A stretch of DNA of 64,000 nt from Anaerolineae bacterium (GTDB lineage Bacteria > Chloroflexota > Anaerolineae > Aggregatilineales > UBA2796): contig JAHBVJ010000025.1 of the NCBI GenBank assembly GCA_019637615.1, positions 1 through 64,000 of the forward strand. Direction: 5' to 3'. The position numbers and the translations under genes were made by a program. Below, piece by piece: positions 36,247-45,877 of the stretch. Numbering within the stretch: the stretch's first letter is position 1; each line of letters begins with the position of its first letter. The notes beneath the pieces are model-generated. The model was not told where the DNA came from, did not search any database, and saw nothing but the letters and a program-made list of their open reading frames with translations.

Positions 36247-39200
36247 CTAAATCAGCTTCGCTTCGCGGCGCATTTCCGTCAGCACGGCTTCGATGTCAAC
36301 CTGTGCGCCCTGTTCCAACGCCGCGCTTAGATCATCGGGCGGCAGCTGCGCGGTCAATTCGGTGCGCAATTCTTCAATGCGGATATTGTCGGATGGCAAA
36401 TGCGTAGGTTGATGCAAAACGCAGCCAAGGTATGCAGCGGCAAGCAAAGGCGCACCACCCTGCCAACGTGACCACGCGCAACCAAGCAGCACCCGTAGTT
36501 TCATAGCGGCGTCATCCAGATCGCGTGAGAGTTTGAGCGCTTCACGCAGATGCTTATAGGCTTGGTCGGGGATTTCCAACTCGTACAGCAGCGTCGTAAG
36601 ATCGATCAAGACATTCACCGCGCCCTGACGATCACCCAGATCGCGCCGGAGTGTGAGCGCGTGCTGGAAATAAGTCAGCGCGCCGTCGTCGTCTTTCATG
36701 CTGTGGGCAATCCCACCCAAACTGACCAGACTCGCCGCCACCCCCCACTTATCCCCGATCTCTTTCCGCGTGCTATGGCTTTCTTGGTGATACTGCTGTG
36801 CCGATTCAAGGTCTTCCAGCATATAGGCCACATTGCCAAGGTGGTAGAGCGTGTTGGCGATCCCCCATCGATCTCCGACGGTGCGCCACATCAAGATGCT
36901 CTGGCGATAATGCTCTTGGGCAGTGAAATAATCGCCCTGCAAATACGCGATGTAGCCAAGGTTATCCAGCGCGTTGGCAGCATCCACCAGACTATCCAAC
37001 GCGCCGAAAATATCGAGGCTGCGCAGCATATAAGCCTTGGCGTCCGCGTAGTTGCCCTGATGATAAGCGCTGATGCCGAGTGTCAACAAGCTGCTTGCCA
37101 TGCCGCGATGGTTGCCGAGCGAGGTATGCAGTTGATTGCCGCGCGCGATGAAGCGATCCGCGCTGGCATACTTTGACTGCCGGATGGCGATGTTGCCCAA
37201 CCCGATCAGCGCGTCGGCAAGCAGGCGCAGCGCTTCGTGATGGGTGCTGTGCGAAGACACCCGCTTCAAGCAGCGTTCGTAATATTCGATGGCGGCGGGG
37301 AAATTGCCGATCCGCTCCTCAACGTCGCCCAGTGATCGTTGCAAAGTGAGCTGTTGAATCGTATCGTCGGTGAGTTCCAACGCGCGTTCGTACTGGCGCT
37401 TGGCCTCGCGGAAACGGCTCATCGCAAAGAATTTGTCACCAGCGATGCGCGCGTAATAGGACTCTTTTTGGACACTACCCGCCATATGCCAATGGTCAAC
37501 GAGAATGATGGCATAGCTTTCGTCGTCGGGGTAAACATGCTCGATGCCTTCGGCAACTCTGCGATGCAAGTCTGGCATGTCTTCGACGGGGATACTTATC
37601 AAGATGCCTTGACGTAGTTTGTCGTGGGCGAAGCGGTAGCGCCCATCCATCACATCGACGACACCGACATTGATGCAGATATGCACCCATTCTTCCATGT
37701 TGATGTCGCGTGCTAAGAAGTGCAGCACACGCAGATCGATCCAGCGCCCCGCTACCGCTGCCAAACGGAGCAGCGCATGGACATCCGTCGGAATGTGTTC
37801 GATGCGGCGTCTGATCACATTTTCCAACCCGCCGTAGACAAGATTTTGCGGCAGCGCGCTCTTGCCGATATTTTCCAGACTGCCCGTGCCTTCCGCCAAC
37901 GCCCGCATCACTTCGATAATGAAAAAAGCGTTGCCTTCGGTTTCTTGTTCGAGCATGTGGAGGACACGTTCATTGTGCCCCTTCTTGCCAAGCATCGACA
38001 TACTGAGCGCCACGATGTCATCGTGCTTGAGACGCCCCAACATGATCAGCTCTAACGCGGGTAAATCATCGATGAGGGAAGGCGCGTCTTCGGGGCGGAA
38101 ACTTGCCAGCAGCAAGACGGGCAGTTCGTGAATGTAATCTGCCAACCACGTTAGCGGTTCTAAGCTCTCGTAGAACCACTGCAAATCTTCGAAAATCAGC
38201 ACAATCGGCTGCTGCTGGCGACGGAACAGCTCGATAATGGTCATAATCAAATGCTGATGACCGGACAGTTCTGCGAAGCTCGGCAGCTCAAGCACAGGAC
38301 GCTCTAACAGCGCGGTAATATCAGGCACGATCTGTTGGAGCACGCTGGCTTCAAGGTCGCTGATCGGCGTGGAGAGTAGCAACCGCCGGATGACTTCGCG
38401 CCATGGTTGGTAAGGCAAGCTGGAGCCTTCCACGGCTTGCCCCCAGAGGACAGTAGCCCCTTGCACTAGCGCTTGGATGCGCATTTCACTCAGCAGACGC
38501 GATTTGCCGACGCCGCTTTCCCCACCGATCAAGAAAGCCGCGCCCTGTCCTAGCTGTCCATCTTCGCCCGTCAATACCGTGAGCGCGTTGGTGAGCTTGC
38601 GCAGTTCGGCTTCACGTCCGACAAATTGGGCGGCTTGTAACAGGCTATCGCGCGAGGCGGAGGTTTCCAGCGCCAAGTGCTGCCCGATAGCGGCTCCGAA
38701 GGCCAAAATGACCTCCCCCGCATCGGCATAACGCGACTTGGGGTCTTTGGCGATCAGACGCAGCACAATGGCCTTGAGAGCAGGATCGACCTCCAAGGTA
38801 TCGATGGGCGGCGTCTCGTATAAAATGCTGTCCACCAAGGTGGTGATGGTCAGGTCATCATAGAGCACCTGACCGGAGAATAACTCGTAAGCGATGATGC
38901 CTACCGCATATAGATCAGCAGCCGGAGTCGGGTCTTCGCCCATGAGCACTTCGGGAGCCATGTAGCCAAGCGTGCCGCCTGTCGCTTGCGTACCCTGTCC
39001 GGTCGTCTGCGACAGCCCAAAATCAAGCACCTTGACCTGCCCATTGGTGACCAGCAAGTTCCCCGGTTTGAGGTCGCGGTGCAGGATGCCGCGCCGATGC
39101 AGATAGGTCAGCGCACGCAATAGCTGCACAAGCAGATCGATCTGGACGGCGGGCGTCTGGTCATGCCCGTAAGCGAGGATGTCCTGCGCCTCGCTGAGGT

Positions 39201-39510
39201 ACTCCATCGTGAAGTACGGTTGATGTTCCTCATCGAAGCCATAATCCAATACGTTGATCACGTTCGGATGCCGCAGCGAACCGAGCATCTGGAATTCTTT
39301 GATCAACATCAACCGCACGTTGCTTTCATCCTCAACGCGGGTATTGAACATCAAGGCTTCTACAGGTGTGAATACGCGTTTGAGCGCTACTTGATCGCCG
39401 GTCAATCTATCGAAGGCGCGGTACACGATGCCCATGCCGCCTTCCCCAAGCGGTTCGGCAAGAATATAGCGGTTTCCGAGGCGTTGTAGCGGCATGTCTT
39501 GTAGTGTCAC
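36247..39510 (-). CDS. Ser/Thr protein kinase - AAA ATPase - TPR signalling protein
   Basis: 1087 aa. Kinase domain about 15-275 is complete: GEGGMG loop, K44, HRDLKPGN with D146, DFG with D163, and GTLGYMAPE. Residues about 296-600 are an AAA_16/NACHT-like ATPase (VGREAELRKL; Walker A GGESGVGKS at 329-337; LIFEDLQWF as Walker B). From about 690 to 1040 there are eight or more tetratricopeptide repeats (for example ALDNLGYIAYLQGDYFTAQEHYRQS). This PknK-like architecture serves as a cytoplasmic signalling platform. No DNA-binding domain follows. The start is a GTG at 39510 or an ATG at 39495. FHA proteins at 42.7 and 43.4 kb are plausible phospho-readers. Confidence 0.92.
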   Translation of the reverse strand: MTLQDMPLQRLGNRYILAEPLGEGGMGIVYRAFDRLTGDQVALKRVFTPVEALMFNTRVEDESNVRLMLIKEFQMLGSLRHPNVINVLDYGFDEEHQPYFTMEYLSEAQDILAYGHDQTPAVQIDLLVQLLRALTYLHRRGILHRDLKPGNLLVTNGQVKVLDFGLSQTTGQGTQATGGTLGYMAPEVLMGEDPTPAADLYAVGIIAYELFSGQVLYDDLTITTLVDSILYETPPIDTLEVDPALKAIVLRLIAKDPKSRYADAGEVILAFGAAIGQHLALETSASRDSLLQAAQFVGREAELRKLTNALTVLTGEDGQLGQGAAFLIGGESGVGKSRLLSEMRIQALVQGATVLWGQAVEGSSLPYQPWREVIRRLLLSTPISDLEASVLQQIVPDITALLERPVLELPSFAELSGHQHLIMTIIELFRRQQQPIVLIFEDLQWFYESLEPLTWLADYIHELPVLLLASFRPEDAPSLIDDLPALELIMLGRLKHDDIVALSMSMLGKKGHNERVLHMLEQETEGNAFFIIEVMRALAEGTGSLENIGKSALPQNLVYGGLENVIRRRIEHIPTDVHALLRLAAVAGRWIDLRVLHFLARDINMEEWVHICINVGVVDVMDGRYRFAHDKLRQGILISIPVEDMPDLHRRVAEGIEHVYPDDESYAIILVDHWHMAGSVQKESYYARIAGDKFFAMSRFREAKRQYERALELTDDTIQQLTLQRSLGDVEERIGNFPAAIEYYERCLKRVSSHSTHHEALRLLADALIGLGNIAIRQSKYASADRFIARGNQLHTSLGNHRGMASSLLTLGISAYHQGNYADAKAYMLRSLDIFGALDSLVDAANALDNLGYIAYLQGDYFTAQEHYRQSILMWRTVGDRWGIANTLYHLGNVAYMLEDLESAQQYHQESHSTRKEIGDKWGVAASLVSLGGIAHSMKDDDGALTYFQHALTLRRDLGDRQGAVNVLIDLTTLLYELEIPDQAYKHLREALKLSRDLDDAAMKLRVLLGCAWSRWQGGAPLLAAAYLGCVLHQPTHLPSDNIRIEELRTELTAQLPPDDLSAALEQGAQVDIEAVLTEMRREAKLI

Positions 39511-40298
39511 GGCATTTGCTGCTCACCATGCGTCTTTCGTGTGATGCAGGAGGGACTACATCACGTTGCCATTAATCTTACGGATACCTTACGATTTCGC
39601 AACATTAATTTACGCTTGTAGGTATCACAGGATTGTTCGAAGTTAGCGCTGACGTGACAATCCGCGTCGTGTTCCTGCTGTGATCGGATGCGAACAAAAA
39701 CGGGTAAATCTTGAAAAGGGATGCATCAACCCGATAGGTAAACCGACGCGACGATTCAGATCATTGGAGATGATCGAAACGATCATTTGGTGCGTGGAAT
39801 CAGATCATTTGGATTGGGTCAGGAGGGGTCAAATGATCTGAAAATGATCTGATTCGGCTGCTCAATTCAGATCATTTTTGCTACGATTCAAAGGAAAAAT
39901 CCGATTCGGATCATTTGTTCTTGAAATGCGGCTTGAAAACCACCAATACCTGCATCCAACCGCACGCAAAATTATATCAGAGCATTTGAGCTAGTCAAGT
40001 GGGAGATTTGGAGAGTTTCACAACGGCTGCCAACTTATGGATAGGCGCAGTGAGCTAGTGATGATAGGATTGGCAAGTGCGCACAGGATAGCCTAAACTG
40101 ATTAGCAAGCACACCGTACACATCAGATTGACAAGTGATGCATTAATCCTTGCTGGATCAATGCCTGAGACGCCGACTAATGAGCATCCATTCTACGCTG
40201 CCGGAGCAGAAGGATAGGACGTCCATTGCTAGAAATCGTTATAACAAGGATATGCATAACATCCTGATGACTATACGCCCCACAGGAGGGCGCATTTC
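39511..40298. other. 788-base noncoding gap with a palindromic GATCATTT array
   Basis: No gene is seen. It separates a Ser/Thr kinase gene (minus) from a histidine kinase gene (plus), so both promoters are here. The array at 39770-39925 is the only marked structure. The 40000-40298 part shows nothing beyond the ribosome binding site of the kinase. Confidence 0.65.
39770..39925. repeat. inverted and direct repeats of TCAGATCATTT
   Basis: At least seven copies of GATCATT in both orientations. TCAGATCATTTG (39800-39811) is inverted as CAAATGATCTGA (39830-39841), and AAATGATCTGA (39842-39852) is inverted as TCAGATCATTT (39867-39877). Two more GATCATT units precede (39776-39788) and one follows near 39920. 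Spacing is irregular. Confidence 0.75.
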
Positions 40299-42557
40299 AT
40301 GACCGAGCAGCAAATTGAGCGAGAGCGAAGCATCCTCTATCAGATCGCGAGTGATCTCACGCAAGCGACAACGCCGGATACGTGGTTGGAAGCGATCAGT
40401 CGCTATGCGTTCCAACGTGGTGCAAAAGCCTCGGTATTTACGTGGATCGAATGTGACGCAAACGGGATTCCCGCCGCGCTGGAAATCGCTGGCTGGATCG
40501 GGAATGTCAGTTTGCTCGCGCCCAAGGTCGGAGAACGCCGCGAACTAGACGTGCTAGAAACCAGCCCCGGCGGGATGTTCGGAGAGCGCAACACGCCTAC
40601 TTTCGTTGAAGATATGGCGACCACCCATTATTTCAGCGAGGTGGGACGACGATTTTTCATCGATGAAGTTCAGATTCGCGCCATGATCTTCCTGCCGATG
40701 TACGTGCAAGGGCGATGGGTTAGCTCGATCGGGCTGCATTGGGAGCAACCGCAGCAGTTTGATGCTGAAATACGCAACATTTACCGCGCGATTTTGCAGC
40801 ACGCAGGATCGGTGATCCATTCGCTGCGTTCCCAGCAAGAGACTATCGCAGCAAAGGAAGAATCGGATTTCCTGTACCGCCTGTCGCAAGATTTCAACGC
40901 CGCCACGACCTATCAAGAGTTGATGGACGCGGTGGCACGACTCCAACCGGACTGCGACTCGGTATTTTTGAATCTGTTCGAAAACCTCGATTATGACCGC
41001 GCCAGCTATCTGGAAGTGGCGGCGGGTACAGCGCTGACCTACCGTTATACCCAGAATTTCGGACGGCACGTTCCCCTGAGCAGCTATCCGATTGGCTCCT
41101 TAGTCCGGTATGAACGATTCTGGGCTATCGAAGACGTAGAGACTGATCCGCGCGTCGATCCGGTGACACTGGCGACATGGCGGGAGATGGGTATTCGGGC
41201 GTTGGTATGCGTCAATCTTTTTCGCGGTGAACGTTACCTTGGGCTGTTCTTTTTTGAATACAAGCGCCCTCATCATGTGACAGAACGTGAACGGCGGTTG
41301 GCGCTTGGGATCGCTGATCTGACGCTGGCGGCAGTCGAACGCATCCTATCGCATAACGAGATGTTGGCGGCAGAAGAAGAGTCCTCGTTCATGTACACCC
41401 TCGCGGAGCGCATGAACATGGCGATGAGCTATCAGGACATCGCGGACATCGTCGCCCGTTTGACGCCGGACTGCGATGGTGGCGTGTGGTATGACCTGTG
41501 GGAGAACGGCGAATATGAAACGAGCACAGGATTGAAACTAGTTGCCGTCGCCAACGTTCCTCCTCAATTGGAATTCATGCTTGGGACGACGATCACCAAG
41601 GTTCAGGTGCCAATCATCGAGAAGATTTATCAGGATCGGCTCACAGCGATTGAAGATGTGGAAACCGATCCGCGCGTCGATCCGGTCTCACTGGCAACAT
41701 GGCGGCAGGTCGATACCAAAGCCTTCATGTGGCTTTCGCTCCAAAATGATGACCGCACCACGGGCTGCCTATTTTTCAACTATCTGAAGCCGCGTACCTT
41801 CTCTGAACGACAACGCAGGATCGCGCTTGGTATTGGCGAGCTGGTGATGGCTGCTGGCGAACGGGTGCGCTTGCAGATGGAGACTATCACCTCATTGGAG
41901 CAGACACGCCGCCTCAACGAGCAAATTCAGCACTTGACCGAGGTTGAGGAGCGTAACCGGCTGGCGCGGGAGCTGCACGACTCGGTGTCGCAAGCGCTGT
42001 ATGGCATCGGGCTTGGCGCACGCACCGCGCAAGCGATGTGGGAGACGGATAAGGCGATCACGAAGGAATCGATTGATTATGTGCTGACGCTGGCAGAGGC
42101 GGCGCTGGTGGAAATGCGCGCGCTGATCTTCGAACTGCGCCCCGAGTCGCTGGAAAATGAGGGCTTAGTAACTGTCCTCTCCAAGCAAGGGGCGGCGCTC
42201 CAGACGCGTCACGGGTTGGACGTGGAGATCGACCTATGCGATGAGCCGCCGCTGCCATTGAAGTACAAAGAGAGCCTGTATCGGATCGCGCGGGAAGCCT
42301 TGCACAACATCATCAAACACGCCGGGGCGACTCGCGTCGCGTTGCGCTTGAAACATGCCAGTCCCTACGTCATGCTAGAGATCGTGGATAACGGCATCGG
42401 CTTCGATACGCAGCAGGAATATCCGGGGCATCTCGGCTTACAATCGATGCGCGAGCGGATCATGACACTAGGCGGAGAGATGCACCTTAACAGCGCGCCC
42501 GGTTCGGGGACGCAGCTTTTGGTAAAGGTTTGTTACGCGGAAGCGTACTCCCGTTAA
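40299..42557 (+). CDS. three-GAF-domain NarL-type sensor histidine kinase
   Basis: 752 aa. Three GAF-like domains (about 1-190, 190-355, 360-540); the second and third share AIEDVETDPRVDPVxLATWR, a clear internal duplication. HisKA_3 phospho-His560 lies in RELHDSVSQALYGIGLG, followed by HATPase motifs HNIIKHAGA, DNGIGFD and GHLGLQSMRER. The last 200 residues are nearly those of the kinase at 28423, so both may act on the same regulator. No membrane segment. CAGGAGGG before the ATG is a strong ribosome binding site. Confidence 0.92.
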   Translation: MTEQQIERERSILYQIASDLTQATTPDTWLEAISRYAFQRGAKASVFTWIECDANGIPAALEIAGWIGNVSLLAPKVGERRELDVLETSPGGMFGERNTPTFVEDMATTHYFSEVGRRFFIDEVQIRAMIFLPMYVQGRWVSSIGLHWEQPQQFDAEIRNIYRAILQHAGSVIHSLRSQQETIAAKEESDFLYRLSQDFNAATTYQELMDAVARLQPDCDSVFLNLFENLDYDRASYLEVAAGTALTYRYTQNFGRHVPLSSYPIGSLVRYERFWAIEDVETDPRVDPVTLATWREMGIRALVCVNLFRGERYLGLFFFEYKRPHHVTERERRLALGIADLTLAAVERILSHNEMLAAEEESSFMYTLAERMNMAMSYQDIADIVARLTPDCDGGVWYDLWENGEYETSTGLKLVAVANVPPQLEFMLGTTITKVQVPIIEKIYQDRLTAIEDVETDPRVDPVSLATWRQVDTKAFMWLSLQNDDRTTGCLFFNYLKPRTFSERQRRIALGIGELVMAAGERVRLQMETITSLEQTRRLNEQIQHLTEVEERNRLARELHDSVSQALYGIGLGARTAQAMWETDKAITKESIDYVLTLAEAALVEMRALIFELRPESLENEGLVTVLSKQGAALQTRHGLDVEIDLCDEPPLPLKYKESLYRIAREALHNIIKHAGATRVALRLKHASPYVMLEIVDNGIGFDTQQEYPGHLGLQSMRERIMTLGGEMHLNSAPGSGTQLLVKVCYAEAYSR

Positions 42558-42679
42558 CCGCATTCCTACGAAAAGAGAATATCATGGAATAGTATATAGG
42601 GAGGTCTGGATGAGCAGCCACTTCGCCCTATAGTTGGCTTTGCGTTAGAATTACGGGTAGGGATTACATACACTGATCT

Positions 42680-43231
42680 ATGAATGCCATGACCAGCAAC
42701 AAACAAGAGATAGGTGAACGCATTTGCAGTAACTGCAAAATGAGATGTACGCCAACGCAGTTGTATTGTCCGCGTTGTGGCTACATTTTGCCGGACGTAT
42801 TGAATAATGATGCGCGTGGCATGATGGCGACCGGCACCTTGATCCCATTAGAACTAGGGCAACCGGTGTTGATCCAACCCGGCACCGGATTTTTCCATCG
42901 CCAAGCGCGGTTATTTTTGCATCACGACAGCGGCAAGACACTATCCGTCGATGTGCGCTCTGGCATAAAGGTGATCGGTCGCCGTTCGAACGAAGCTGCG
43001 GCCGAGAGCAATTTGATTGATCTCAGTGAGTTAGGCGCGAAAGAATTCGGTGTTTCCCGTCGGCATGTGCAGCTTTCGTTAAGTGATGAAAGCGTATACG
43101 CCATTGACTTGGGCAGCACCAACGGCACGTTCCTCAATCGGGAGCGGTTGATCCCTGAAAAACCCTACGTGGTGCGTAACCGTGCTGTATTACAGGTTGG
43201 CGTCCTGATTCTGCGCGTGCAATTCGGTTGA
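42680..43231 (+). CDS. zinc-ribbon and FHA domain protein
   Basis: 183 aa. The N terminus has a zinc ribbon, CSNCKMRCTPTQLYCPRCG, with four usable cysteines. After a spacer, a forkhead-associated domain (about 95-180) carries the core motifs GRR, VSRRH and GSTNGTFLN, which form the phosphothreonine pocket. It would bind phosphorylated partners, and the Ser/Thr kinase at 36247 is the nearest candidate. A sister gene at 43383 shares the layout. Confidence 0.88.
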   Translation: MNAMTSNKQEIGERICSNCKMRCTPTQLYCPRCGYILPDVLNNDARGMMATGTLIPLELGQPVLIQPGTGFFHRQARLFLHHDSGKTLSVDVRSGIKVIGRRSNEAAAESNLIDLSELGAKEFGVSRRHVQLSLSDESVYAIDLGSTNGTFLNRERLIPEKPYVVRNRAVLQVGVLILRVQFG

Positions 43232-43382
43232 TACCCTCATCAATAACGGCGCGAACAACGCTCATCAAGTGCTAACATGAGGTGGCAGTCTCAAAGTTAT
43301 CACGGACGCTTCAACGCAACTCGAACTTGTGCTATCTTAGGGCAAACTCAGTAATTAGTCGTTTTGGTTCGGGGTTGCCACC

Positions 43383-43907
43383 ATGTTGGCTCATCAACTT
43401 CATGAGCGTGAATGCGTTAGTTGCCATGCCTCCGCAAGCACGGTGCAACTGTATTGTGACCAATGTGGCTGTGTACTGTCCGATACGTTGGCGAATTACA
43501 TCGCCGCTATCTACAGTTATGGCGTGAATGCCTACCGCAACACGACGCTGCAATGGGGACGGGGCTTCTTCCACGGTCAAGCACGGCTGTTTCTCTATAA
43601 CGAACTCGATGGCTGCCATACTTACGTCCCTATCCGCTCGGAGCCGATTCTGGTGGGACGCGGGTCGGCCTCTTACTTGCCGAGCAGTTATGTTGATTTG
43701 AGTGAGTTCGGCGCGCGGCAGTTTGGCGTCGCCCGCTACCACGCTCAGATTGAGCAGAAAAGTAACGCGCTTTACCTCAGTGATCTGGAAAGCCCCACCG
43801 GCACATTTCTGGACGGCGTACCATTGAAGCCGCATACCGCCTATATGATCCACAACTGGAGTCAGATCGTGTTCGGCACATTGGCGATGCGTGTACGCTT
43901 CGCCTGA
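43383..43907 (+). CDS. zinc-ribbon and degenerate FHA domain protein
   Basis: 174 aa, paralogous to the gene at 42680: zinc ribbon CVSCHASASTVQLYCDQCG, the shared phrase RGFFHGQARLFL, and an FHA-like domain (about 95-172). Two pocket residues differ from the canonical form: VARYH replaces SRRH-type Ser, and SPTGT replaces the Asn of STNGT. It may bind without phosphothreonine or have lost binding. An extended -10-like TGTGCTATCTT lies at about 43331-43341. Confidence 0.82.
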   Translation: MLAHQLHERECVSCHASASTVQLYCDQCGCVLSDTLANYIAAIYSYGVNAYRNTTLQWGRGFFHGQARLFLYNELDGCHTYVPIRSEPILVGRGSASYLPSSYVDLSEFGARQFGVARYHAQIEQKSNALYLSDLESPTGTFLDGVPLKPHTAYMIHNWSQIVFGTLAMRVRFA

Positions 43908-44047
43908 GCACGGATCGCCCCCTCCGAAGAAGCAGCAATTTCCTTCTCTTCTCCGCCATACAATTCGATACAATGGAATCATTTTAGCGTTGAGTCAGCC
44001 TACCCCTGACTTTTGTGCTGCATTGAGAAAACATCAAGGATCATCAA

Positions 44048-45334
44048 GTGACTAGCAAAAATGGATTAGCCCCTACCCCGCCGATGGGCTGGAACAGTTG
44101 GGATTGCTACGGCCCGACCGTCCGCGAAGAAGAAGTCAAGGCGAACGCGGACTATATGGCGGCACACCTCGCCAACTTCGGTTGGAATTACGTCGTAGTC
44201 GATATTCAATGGTACGAGCCAGCCGCCAAAGCGCATGGCTACCGCCCCAACGCCGATCTGATCATGGATGAGTACGGACGACTGCTGCCCTCCGTCAACC
44301 GCTTTCCCTCGGCGGCGAATGGCGCAGGCTTCAAGCCGCTGGCGGATTACGTTCACAGCTTGGGGCTGAAGTTCGGCATCCATATTTTGCGCGGGATTCC
44401 TCGCCAAGCCGTCCGCGCCAATCTGCCGATCCTGAATTCGACCCTCCACGCGCAAGACATCGCCAATCCGCAATCGACCAGTGAGTGGATCGATGATATG
44501 TACGGCGTGGACATGACGAAAGTGGGTGCGCAAGCCTACTACGATTCGATCTTTGCGCTGTATGCCTCGTGGGATGTCGATTTCGTCAAAGCCGACGACA
44601 TGATCTGGCCTTATCACGGCGCAGAGATCGAAGGCATGGCGCGGGCGATTGAGCACAGCGGGCACGAGATCGTCTTAAGTCTCTCCCCCGGCGTCCAGAT
44701 CGAGCCTGATCGCTATGATCATTTGCGCCAGCACTGCGAAATGTTCCGCATTTCCGCCGATTTCTGGGATCGTTGGGCAGACCTCAAAGAGCAGTTTGCC
44801 TTGTGCCATAAGTGGGAAGCCTTTACGGGAGCGGGCTGTTGGGCGGACGCGGATATGCTGCCATTGGGGAGGATCGGCATCCGTGCCGAGCGCGGCGATG
44901 ATCGTAAATCGCTGATGACGCATGATGAGCAGACAACGCTGATGACGCTGTGGACGATTGCGCGTTCCCCGCTGATGTTCGGGGGCGACTTGCCGAGCAA
45001 CGATGCGTTCACGCTGGGCTTGCTGACCAATGCCGACGTGATGACCATGCACCGTGCCAGCCGCGACAACCGCCAACTGAGGCGCGACGGCGATCAGGTG
45101 GTGTGGACGGCGCAAAGCAGTGATTCCGACGATCGTTATCTCGCGCTATTCAATCTCAGTGATCACGCTGACGCGCAGATCGAGGTTGATCTCGCACCAT
45201 TCGGCAGCAGCGCCGCTTTTCAGGTGCGCGATTTATGGGATGGGATCGAAATGGGCAGCGTACAAGGCAAACTCAGCCAAGCCGTAGTACCCCATGCTGC
45301 CAAGCTGTATCGGTTACGTCCGACGCGTGACTAG
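44048..45334 (+). CDS. GH27-family alpha-galactosidase-like glycoside hydrolase
   Basis: 428 aa. The opening GLAPTPPMGWNSWDCYG is the family hallmark. The nucleophile is probably D183 in DFVKADDM and the acid/base D238 in RISADFWDRW; CWADADMLPLG and WTIARSPLMFGGDLPS follow as in GH27. A short beta-sandwich ends the protein (about 355-428). No signal peptide, so cytoplasmic. It would release alpha-galactose or a related sugar (alpha-N-acetylgalactosamine, beta-arabinopyranose) from oligosaccharides. GTG start at 44048 with AAGGA upstream. Confidence 0.9.
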   Translation: MTSKNGLAPTPPMGWNSWDCYGPTVREEEVKANADYMAAHLANFGWNYVVVDIQWYEPAAKAHGYRPNADLIMDEYGRLLPSVNRFPSAANGAGFKPLADYVHSLGLKFGIHILRGIPRQAVRANLPILNSTLHAQDIANPQSTSEWIDDMYGVDMTKVGAQAYYDSIFALYASWDVDFVKADDMIWPYHGAEIEGMARAIEHSGHEIVLSLSPGVQIEPDRYDHLRQHCEMFRISADFWDRWADLKEQFALCHKWEAFTGAGCWADADMLPLGRIGIRAERGDDRKSLMTHDEQTTLMTLWTIARSPLMFGGDLPSNDAFTLGLLTNADVMTMHRASRDNRQLRRDGDQVVWTAQSSDSDDRYLALFNLSDHADAQIEVDLAPFGSSAAFQVRDLWDGIEMGSVQGKLSQAVVPHAAKLYRLRPTRD

Positions 45335-45410
45335 GTGCATGGGTTGGTTAACATGTTACGCAACTCACTACAAGGTAGTGATGTTTAGCACGCGACCAAC
45401 ATATCCTTCC

Positions 45411-45426
45411 ATTCGATAATCCGAAT
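45411..45426. promoter_or_regulatory. ATTCG-N6-CGAAT dyad before the ArsR gene
   Basis: The inverted repeat lies 30 bases before the start codon, the usual place for an ArsR-family autoregulatory operator. CACTAC/GTAGTG further upstream is another small dyad. Confidence 0.4.
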
Positions 45427-45455
45427 AGATAAATCTGAGCGAGGATGATATTCCT

Positions 45456-45791
45456 ATGGAACAAGGGCTGAAACAAGAATTAGAAACACTGCATGAGCAA
45501 ATATGCGCCGCGTTGGCAGACACCAACCGCCTTCAGCTCTTGTACCTGCTGGCGCAAGGCCCGCTGCGGGTGACGGAATTGACGACCGAGTTAGCGCTGC
45601 CGCAATCTACCGTGTCACGGCATCTCCGCGTGCTGCGTGAGCGCGGGTTAGTGGAAACGGATCGTCAAGGGCCGTCGGTATATTATTCGCTGGCGGATAA
45701 ACGCGTGATCGAGGCTATCGATCTGCTGCGGGGCATCTTGCATGATCGCGTGATGCGTCAGGCGCGTGCCGTGCAAGAGCTTGACGGGTAA
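45456..45791 (+). CDS. ArsR-family winged-helix regulator
   Basis: 111 aa. The winged helix-turn-helix is clear: ALADTNRLQLLYLLAQGPLRVTEL, then LALPQSTVSRHLRVLRERGLVETDRQGPSVYYSL. The alpha3 metal site of classical ArsR (ELCVCDL) is not present, and the protein has a single Cys, so it does not look like an arsenite or persulfide-dithiol sensor. It stands convergent with the six-gene molybdoenzyme operon and is separated from it by a terminator. Confidence 0.88.
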   Translation: MEQGLKQELETLHEQICAALADTNRLQLLYLLAQGPLRVTELTTELALPQSTVSRHLRVLRERGLVETDRQGPSVYYSLADKRVIEAIDLLRGILHDRVMRQARAVQELDG

Positions 45792-45835
45792 AACGACGGA
45801 CGAAAATAACGCTGTACGATCAAAGGGGAGCGAGT

Positions 45836-45876
45836 ATAAGGGCAGGTCACCGCACGGCGACCTGTCCTTATTTGTG
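45836..45876 (+). terminator. bidirectional terminator between arsR and the molybdoenzyme operon
   Basis: ATAAGGGCAGGTC pairs with GACCTGTCCTTAT (13 pairs, one G-U) and TTGTGTTT follows. Its position two bases before the end of the convergent NrfD gene lets it serve both transcripts. Confidence 0.85.
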
Positions 45877-45877
45877 T

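Noticed and set aside
39770..39925. CRISPR array
   Set aside because: Units are short, in both orientations and unevenly spaced, and there are no cas genes.
44066..44665. 199-codon frame opposite the GH27 gene
   Set aside because: A shadow of a strong gene in GC-rich DNA; no motifs.
45456..45791. Arsenic-resistance operon regulator
   Set aside because: The metal-binding cysteines of ArsR are missing and no arsenic-resistance gene is nearby.
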